Of a DNA stretch of 64,000 bases, positions 59,120 through 64,000 are shown one piece after another (position 1 is the stretch's first letter; every line of letters starts with the position of its first letter). The translations under genes and the position numbers were made by a program. Source of the DNA: Bacteroidales bacterium (GTDB lineage: Bacteria; Bacteroidota; Bacteroidia; Bacteroidales; P3); assembly GCA_017545365.1 (NCBI GenBank), contig JAFWOP010000098.1, positions 1 to 64,000 on the forward strand, written 5' to 3'. The notes below the pieces were generated by a model. That model was not told where the DNA came from. It saw only the letters and a list, made by a program, of their open reading frames with translations, and did no database searches.

Positions 59120-60418
59120 ATGGAACGGCTGATATATAATGATTTGCTTGAATGGAAGGGTAGGAGTGGAAGAAAGCCTCTTATCTTAAATGGGGCACGT
59201 CAGGTGGGAAAAACTTGGATTATCCGGGAATTTGGCAAGCGGGAATATGCCAACACGGCGTACATTAACTGTGAGAGCACCCCACAGATTGAGGAGGTCT
59301 TTAAGGACTTTGACACACGCCGTATGGTGACTGCCCTGTCGGCTGTCTCGGGTGAATCCATTGCAGCGGGTTCTACTTTGATAGTCCTTGATGAGATTCA
59401 AGAATATCCGCGTGCCCTGACGGCATTGAAATATTTCTGTGAGAATGCACCCGAATACCATGTAATCGTGGCCGGCTCCCTATTAGGCATATCGTTGCAT
59501 CAGGGTGTTTCTTTCCCTGTGGGGAAGGTGGATATGATGAACCTCTATCCCATGTCGTTCACCGAGTTTGTGATGGCCATGGGGAAGGAACAGGCGGCCG
59601 AGATGTTGCAGAATGGTGATTTCTCCTCCACCAGTTCACTCAACAGTTTCTTCATCGAACTGCTGCGGCAGTACTATTATGTGGGAGGAATGCCGGCAGC
59701 GGTGAAGTCCTTTGCAGAAGAGGGCAACCCCCACGAGGTACGCAAGATACAGAAACAGATACTAGCAGACTACCGCAAAGACTTCTCCAAGCATGTGTCG
59801 CGGAGCGAGGCAGAGCGCATCGCTATGGTGTGGGATGCCATCCCGATGCAGCTGGCAAAAGAGAACAAGAAGTTCAAATACTCAGATGTGAAACCGGGGA
59901 GTCGTGCCAGCGACTACCTGCTTGCCTTTCAGTGGCTGTTAGATGCTGGTCTGATTTATAAAGTAACACGCGTCAGCGCACCCAAGATGCCGTTGCGTTT
60001 CTATGAGGAGCCTTCGGTATTCAAGCTGTATATGAACGACGTGGGGTTGCTCGGTGCACAGATGGACGCACCGGCAAAGGATGTGTTGTTGGGAGACAAC
60101 GCCTTTTCAGAACACAAAGGAGCCTTTTCGGAACAGTATGTGCTGTCGCAGATGGTTCCTTCCGCGCTCCCCATCCACTATTACACAACCAATGATTCGC
60201 AGATGGAGATCGACTTCATCGTGCAGGCAGAACAACGTATACTGCCTATCGAGGTAAAGGCCGAGGCAAATGTCCACTCCAAGTCCCTCCGCACTTTCAT
60301 AGAGAAAAACCCCGACCTGAAAGGCGTGCGATTCTCCACATTGCCCTACAAAGACCAAGACTGGATGGAAAACGTGCCGCTCTACAATGTAGAAAAACTA
60401 ATCAAAGACAACAACTAA
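59120..60418 (+). CDS. AAA-type ATP-binding protein with DUF4143
   Basis: A 432-residue protein. Walker A is GARQVGKT (25-32); Walker B is LIVLDEIQE (Asp91, Glu92). The DUF4143 C-terminal half includes FYEEPSVFKLYMNDVGLL and a restriction-endonuclease-like EIDFIVQ...LPIEVKAE core. Large numbers of these are found in Bacteroidales; function is unproven and often guessed to be mobile or defence-linked. First of three genes; the next starts 4 bp after the stop. Confidence 0.85.
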   Translation: MERLIYNDLLEWKGRSGRKPLILNGARQVGKTWIIREFGKREYANTAYINCESTPQIEEVFKDFDTRRMVTALSAVSGESIAAGSTLIVLDEIQEYPRALTALKYFCENAPEYHVIVAGSLLGISLHQGVSFPVGKVDMMNLYPMSFTEFVMAMGKEQAAEMLQNGDFSSTSSLNSFFIELLRQYYYVGGMPAAVKSFAEEGNPHEVRKIQKQILADYRKDFSKHVSRSEAERIAMVWDAIPMQLAKENKKFKYSDVKPGSRASDYLLAFQWLLDAGLIYKVTRVSAPKMPLRFYEEPSVFKLYMNDVGLLGAQMDAPAKDVLLGDNAFSEHKGAFSEQYVLSQMVPSALPIHYYTTNDSQMEIDFIVQAEQRILPIEVKAEANVHSKSLRTFIEKNPDLKGVRFSTLPYKDQDWMENVPLYNVEKLIKDNN

Positions 60419-60422
60419 TAAA

Positions 60423-61457
60423 ATGAATACACTAATAACCATGCAAGAGACATTTGTCTCCGACATACGCTCCATTATTAACAATGCCCGCACCACAGCC
60501 GTTCGAAGTGTGGATTTCTGTCGTGTGCAGATGTATTGGCAATTAGGCAAGCGCATTTTTGAGGAGGAACAACAAGGGAAGGAACGCGCAGACTATGGCT
60601 CATACCTTATCAAGAACCTTGCCCTGCGTTTGGAACCAGAATATGGCAGCGGATTTGGTCATCGTCAGTTGGAGCGTGCGCGTCAGTTTTATAGAGAATA
60701 TCCAATTGCGTCCGCAGTGCGGTCGCAATTGAATTGGGCTCAGTATCGGCTACTTATACAGATCCCAGACCCCGACAAACGAGAGTACTATGAGTTAGAA
60801 GCGGTAAATAACGCATGGACTGGGCGAGAGCTGAAGCGACAGATAGACTCCCTATTGTATGAACGACTACTGATGAGCAACGACAAAGAGTCTGTGCTGG
60901 CCGTGGCTCGCAAGGAGCGTATCCCCGAATCCCCAACAGAGATTGTTAAAGACCCCATGGTGTTGGAGTTTCTCGGACTTAAACCACAAGCATCTTACTA
61001 TGAACGTGATTTGGAACAGGCTATCATCTCTCATATTGCTGAGTTTATGCTCGAAATGGGGAAGGGGTTCTCTTTTGTGGCAAGACAAAAACGAATCCTG
61101 CTGGAAGACGATGAGTTTTTCATCGATTTGGTATTCTACAATCGCCTACTTCGATGCTTTGTCGTGGTGGAATTGAAGACAGGAGAACTTACACACCAAG
61201 ATCTAGGCCAGCTACAGATGTATGTGAACTACTATGACCGCACGGAGCGTGTCGCAGGAGAGAATCCTACCATCGGCATCCTTCTCTGCACCCGCAAGAA
61301 TGATACAATGGTGCGCATGGCATTGCCCGAGGACAACAACACCATACTTGCCAGCCAATACCAACTCTATCTCCCTACCACCGAGCAGTTACAAGCCGAA
61401 GTGGAAGAGGTGAAACGTCTGGCAAGAGCGAACGAAACAAAAGTAGAAAATGAATAA
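60423..61457 (+). CDS. PDDEXK nuclease, DUF1016/YhcG family
   Basis: A 344-residue protein. The N-terminal part (about 10-160) is the DUF1016 helical region: YWQLGKRIFEEEQQG, YGSYLIKNLA, GFGHRQLERARQFY and LNWAQYRLL. The C-terminal nuclease has Asp235 (FIDLVFYN), then ELK (Glu250, Lys252) in VVVELKTGEL, the PDDEXK core, and GQLQMYVNYYD. It likely cuts DNA. It follows the ATPase gene by 4 bp and precedes the Sel1 gene by 11 bp. Confidence 0.9.
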   Translation: MNTLITMQETFVSDIRSIINNARTTAVRSVDFCRVQMYWQLGKRIFEEEQQGKERADYGSYLIKNLALRLEPEYGSGFGHRQLERARQFYREYPIASAVRSQLNWAQYRLLIQIPDPDKREYYELEAVNNAWTGRELKRQIDSLLYERLLMSNDKESVLAVARKERIPESPTEIVKDPMVLEFLGLKPQASYYERDLEQAIISHIAEFMLEMGKGFSFVARQKRILLEDDEFFIDLVFYNRLLRCFVVVELKTGELTHQDLGQLQMYVNYYDRTERVAGENPTIGILLCTRKNDTMVRMALPEDNNTILASQYQLYLPTTEQLQAEVEEVKRLARANETKVENE

Positions 61458-61468
61458 ATTGTAAGAAA

Positions 61469-63865
61469 ATGGGAACATCTGTACTACATATCAAGACCGA
61501 GGTGGAATGCCGCGTCTACCTCTTCGACGAAGAAAAGGGCATCTCCAAACCCGGCACATGGTTCAACCTCGAAGTCCGCAAAGGGGAACAGGATTTGCTT
61601 TTTGTAGGTACTGAGGATGAGTCTGTACGTAGCCATATTCAATACAATGTGGAGGAGAATGATTGTGACTATCGTATGATAGTAGAGCAGTCACAGTTTA
61701 TGAAGTTTTCTCCAGATCTATTAGAAGAGATTCGAGAGGCAAAACGAGGTGATGCAGAAGCACAATTTCGACTTGGTGAACGCTACTATAATGGTAAAGG
61801 ACTAGAAAAGGATTATATTGAAGCTGTTAGATGGTTACTCAAGTCCGCTGAACAAGGGAATGATAGTGCACAATTTTTCATTGGTAAGTGTTATAATGAT
61901 GGAAATGGGGTGGAACAAGACTATGATAAGGCGGTTCAGTGGTATTACAAGTCTGCTATACAGGGAAATGTTCATGCACAATATGAGTTTGGAAAATGTG
62001 AAGAATATGGTCTTGTTGAGGATTTTGAAAACCCATATATTGCTAGACAATGGTACCGTAAGGCCGCAAAACAAGGTTGTATAGAAGCAATGTACCGATT
62101 TTTTCATTGTTTGTATGAAGAAGATTATAATTATATATATGATTACTCTGAATATGAAGATCAGATGAAAGAAGGTTTAATGTGGCTTCGGGAAGCTGCA
62201 TGTCGTGGACATGTTCAGTCTCAATATGAACTAGGGTTGCTGTACGAAAAAGGGAATTTTGTTAGAAAAGACCAGGAAGAGGCGGTGAAATGGTTTCATG
62301 AGGCTGCAGAACATGGTAATGTTGATGCTCAATTGAATTTGGGGAAACGATATTATTTGGGATTTGGAGTGGATAAAAATCATCAAGAGGCTGTGAAGTG
62401 GTACAGGAAAGCAGCAGAACTAGGTAATGCTCATGCGCAAGAAGAACTTGCCAACATATACAATAATGATGATGCGGTAGAACATGATAAAGAGGAAGCT
62501 TTGAAGTGGTATCGCAGAGCTGCAGAGCTAGGAAATGCTGATGCGCAAAATAAACTAGCCGACATGTACTATAATGGTGATGGTGTAGGACAAGATAAGG
62601 AGAAGGCTGTGAAGTGGTATCGTAAGGCTGCAGAGTTAGGTAATGCTTTTGCACAAAATAGTCTTGCCGATATATACTATATTGGAGATGGAGTAAAACA
62701 AGATATGGAGGAAGCGGTAAAGTGGTATCGCATGTCTGCTGAACAAGGTTATTTAAGGGCGATATACCATCTGGGTATGTGTTATTATTGGGGTAAAGGA
62801 ATAGAAATTGATTATGCGGAAGCGGTAAAATGGTATAGCAAGGCTGCAGATAAGCATAGTCACTTACAGCGTCTTGCCCAATTTATGTTGGGTTATTGCT
62901 ATGCAAATGGAAAGGGTGTTGAACAGGACTATAGAGAAGCTGTTAAATGGTATCAAAAATCTGCAGAGAAAGGTGATTTTATAACAGGGTTTGTTGGATA
63001 TAATGTTGCTCAATTCTGTCTTGGTTGGTGCTATGAGAAAGGCAAAGGTGTAGAACAGGACTATGTTGAGGCAGTGAAGTGGTACAGTATGGCTGCGGAA
63101 CAGGGTTATGCCGCTGCCCAAAATAATCTTGGCTTGTGCTATAAGAATGGCGTTGGGGTAGAACAAAATTATGCTGAGGCATTGATGTGGTTCCGTAGGG
63201 CTGCTGAGAAAGGAAATGAACATGCGAAGAGTAATCTAAAGTCACTTGAAGACAAGATGAAGAAAGAAGGAGAAAGACAAAAACCAACACATTCATACTA
63301 CATCTTCTTCGACACGGAGACTACAGGGGTGCCGAGGGATTATAAAGCATCGGCGAGCAATACGCGGAATTGGCCGAGGCTGGTGCAGTTGGGGTGGATT
63401 GTGACTGACGAGGAGGGGAATGTATTGTCGCAGGGTAATGAGATTGTGAAGCCGGAGGGTTTTGTTATTCCTGCTGATGCTGCACGGTTGCATGGAATTA
63501 CAACAGAGAGGGCGCAACGTGAGGGTAAGCCATTGAGAGAAGTGATAGAGGCGTTCTTGAAAGATGCAGAACAGACGAAGTGTATTGTGGGTCATAATAT
63601 CTCCTTTGACCAAAAGGTGGTGGGCGCGGAGTTGTATCGGCTAGGGATTCCCGACACGATAAGCACTGCGAAGAGCATCTGCACCATGGAGGCGTGGGCA
63701 AACTACTGCAAGATACCGGGCTACATGGGCTACAAGTGGCCCAAATTGCAAGAATTACACCATAAGTTGTTTGGCTGTGACTTTGAGGATGCACACGACG
63801 CTATGGCGGACATTACTGCCACGAAGAAGTGCTTCTTTGAGATGAGGAAGAGGGGTTTGATTTAA
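61469..63865 (+). CDS. Sel1-repeat protein fused to a DEDDh 3'-5' exonuclease
   Basis: A 798-residue protein. Residues 1-75 are a small beta domain (CRVYLFDEEKG, WFNLEVRKGEQ) of a kind seen with other repeat proteins in Bacteroidales. Thirteen Sel1-like repeats of about 36 residues follow (about 90-600: AVKWYRKAAELGNA). Residues about 612-798 are a DnaQ-like exonuclease: FDTETTG (Asp615, Glu617), VGHNISFD (Asp714) and AHDAMADI (His776, Asp781). The exonuclease is complete by motif. The Sel1 array is a protein-interaction scaffold. The fusion is unusual. Codon use is AT-rich in the repeat part. Third gene of the operon. Confidence 0.85.
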   Translation: MGTSVLHIKTEVECRVYLFDEEKGISKPGTWFNLEVRKGEQDLLFVGTEDESVRSHIQYNVEENDCDYRMIVEQSQFMKFSPDLLEEIREAKRGDAEAQFRLGERYYNGKGLEKDYIEAVRWLLKSAEQGNDSAQFFIGKCYNDGNGVEQDYDKAVQWYYKSAIQGNVHAQYEFGKCEEYGLVEDFENPYIARQWYRKAAKQGCIEAMYRFFHCLYEEDYNYIYDYSEYEDQMKEGLMWLREAACRGHVQSQYELGLLYEKGNFVRKDQEEAVKWFHEAAEHGNVDAQLNLGKRYYLGFGVDKNHQEAVKWYRKAAELGNAHAQEELANIYNNDDAVEHDKEEALKWYRRAAELGNADAQNKLADMYYNGDGVGQDKEKAVKWYRKAAELGNAFAQNSLADIYYIGDGVKQDMEEAVKWYRMSAEQGYLRAIYHLGMCYYWGKGIEIDYAEAVKWYSKAADKHSHLQRLAQFMLGYCYANGKGVEQDYREAVKWYQKSAEKGDFITGFVGYNVAQFCLGWCYEKGKGVEQDYVEAVKWYSMAAEQGYAAAQNNLGLCYKNGVGVEQNYAEALMWFRRAAEKGNEHAKSNLKSLEDKMKKEGERQKPTHSYYIFFDTETTGVPRDYKASASNTRNWPRLVQLGWIVTDEEGNVLSQGNEIVKPEGFVIPADAARLHGITTERAQREGKPLREVIEAFLKDAEQTKCIVGHNISFDQKVVGAELYRLGIPDTISTAKSICTMEAWANYCKIPGYMGYKWPKLQELHHKLFGCDFEDAHDAMADITATKKCFFEMRKRGLI

Positions 63866-63872
63866 TAAAAGA

Positions 63873-63907
63873 ACACGAATTGCACGAATGACACGTATGA
63901 TTCGTGT
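63873..63907 (+). terminator. Nonamer-type hairpin at operon end
   Basis: ACACGAAT (63873-63880) pairs with ATTCGTGT (63900-63907). The units CACGAATTG, CACGAATGA and CACGTATGA are 9-bp repeats. It follows the Sel1-exonuclease gene. The last 90 bp show an AAAAGGAG box before an ATG at 63949 that opens only a 12-codon frame. Confidence 0.5.
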
Positions 63908-64000
63908 GGTTTGGTACAATTTGATGTTATTCTAAAAGGAGTATTCTGATGGAAAAATATCAATATGTTGTGATTTTGTTTTGCTGATTGAAAAAAAAGA

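Noticed and set aside
63949..63987. 12-codon frame after an AAAAGGAG box
   Set aside because: Too short and at the window edge to support as a gene.

Overview
The window is chromosomal DNA from a member of the Bacteroidota, almost certainly order Bacteroidales. Promoters have the Bacteroidetes form (TTTG, about 19 bases, TAnnTTTG). Several secreted proteins end in type IX secretion (T9SS) sorting domains with the YPNP motif. Many families are typical of this order: DUF4248, Omp28, DUF6029, DUF6427, DUF6913, fimbrillin-like lipoproteins, PEGA proteins and DUF4143 ATPases. The family or genus cannot be fixed from the sequence alone. No rRNA, tRNA, CRISPR array, transposase or integrase was recognised.

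Layout. 1-4214: 3' part of a giant T9SS-secreted protein built from about 26 repeats of 50 residues; its start lies left of the window. 4391-6268: a small protein and a fimbrillin-like lipoprotein. 6388-9202: a DUF4248-type cassette of poorly known genes. 9335-22655: a seven-gene, tightly packed operon for envelope proteins (a DUF4234-Big2-MORN membrane protein, two secreted unknowns, an NTF2-like protein, a PEGA beta-barrel protein, a PEGA-FGE protein and an FnIII protein). 22830-25984: a leftward operon for MscS, a DUF4105 (Lnb-like) protein and a metallophosphoesterase. 26176-33612: lipoproteins, a cupin, an AlkZ-related protein, a lipase-like lipoprotein and DUF1015. 33642-36622: an accessory pocket with a PIN toxin-antitoxin pair, a long hairpin RNA candidate, two AT-rich small secreted proteins and a HEPN/MNT pair. 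36633-51974: leftward housekeeping and envelope genes: gcvT, M6 protease, MATE pump, Omp28, DUF6029, TlpA-like, prenyl synthase, thioesterase, dapA, DUF6913, rnhB, DUF6427 and an S8 protease. 52097-58920: a MORN protein, korAB and valS. 58995-63865: a three-gene nucleic-acid cluster (DUF4143 ATPase, DUF1016/PDDEXK nuclease, Sel1-DEDDh exonuclease) behind four 33-bp iterons.

The most notable observations are: (i) that last cluster and its exact 33-bp iterons; (ii) a roughly 285-nt nested hairpin with a consensus promoter at 34321-34654, which could be a 6S-like RNA; (iii) the PEGA operon, in which two paralogues share the front part but end in a barrel or an FGE-like domain; (iv) short-period (7, 8 and 9 bp) repeat elements, mostly hairpins between genes, that also occur inside coding sequence in the giant protein and in valS; (v) a dispersed palindrome family around GGCGGATTtgcAATCCGCC; and (vi) a CCGATGG-pair leader shared by three genes.
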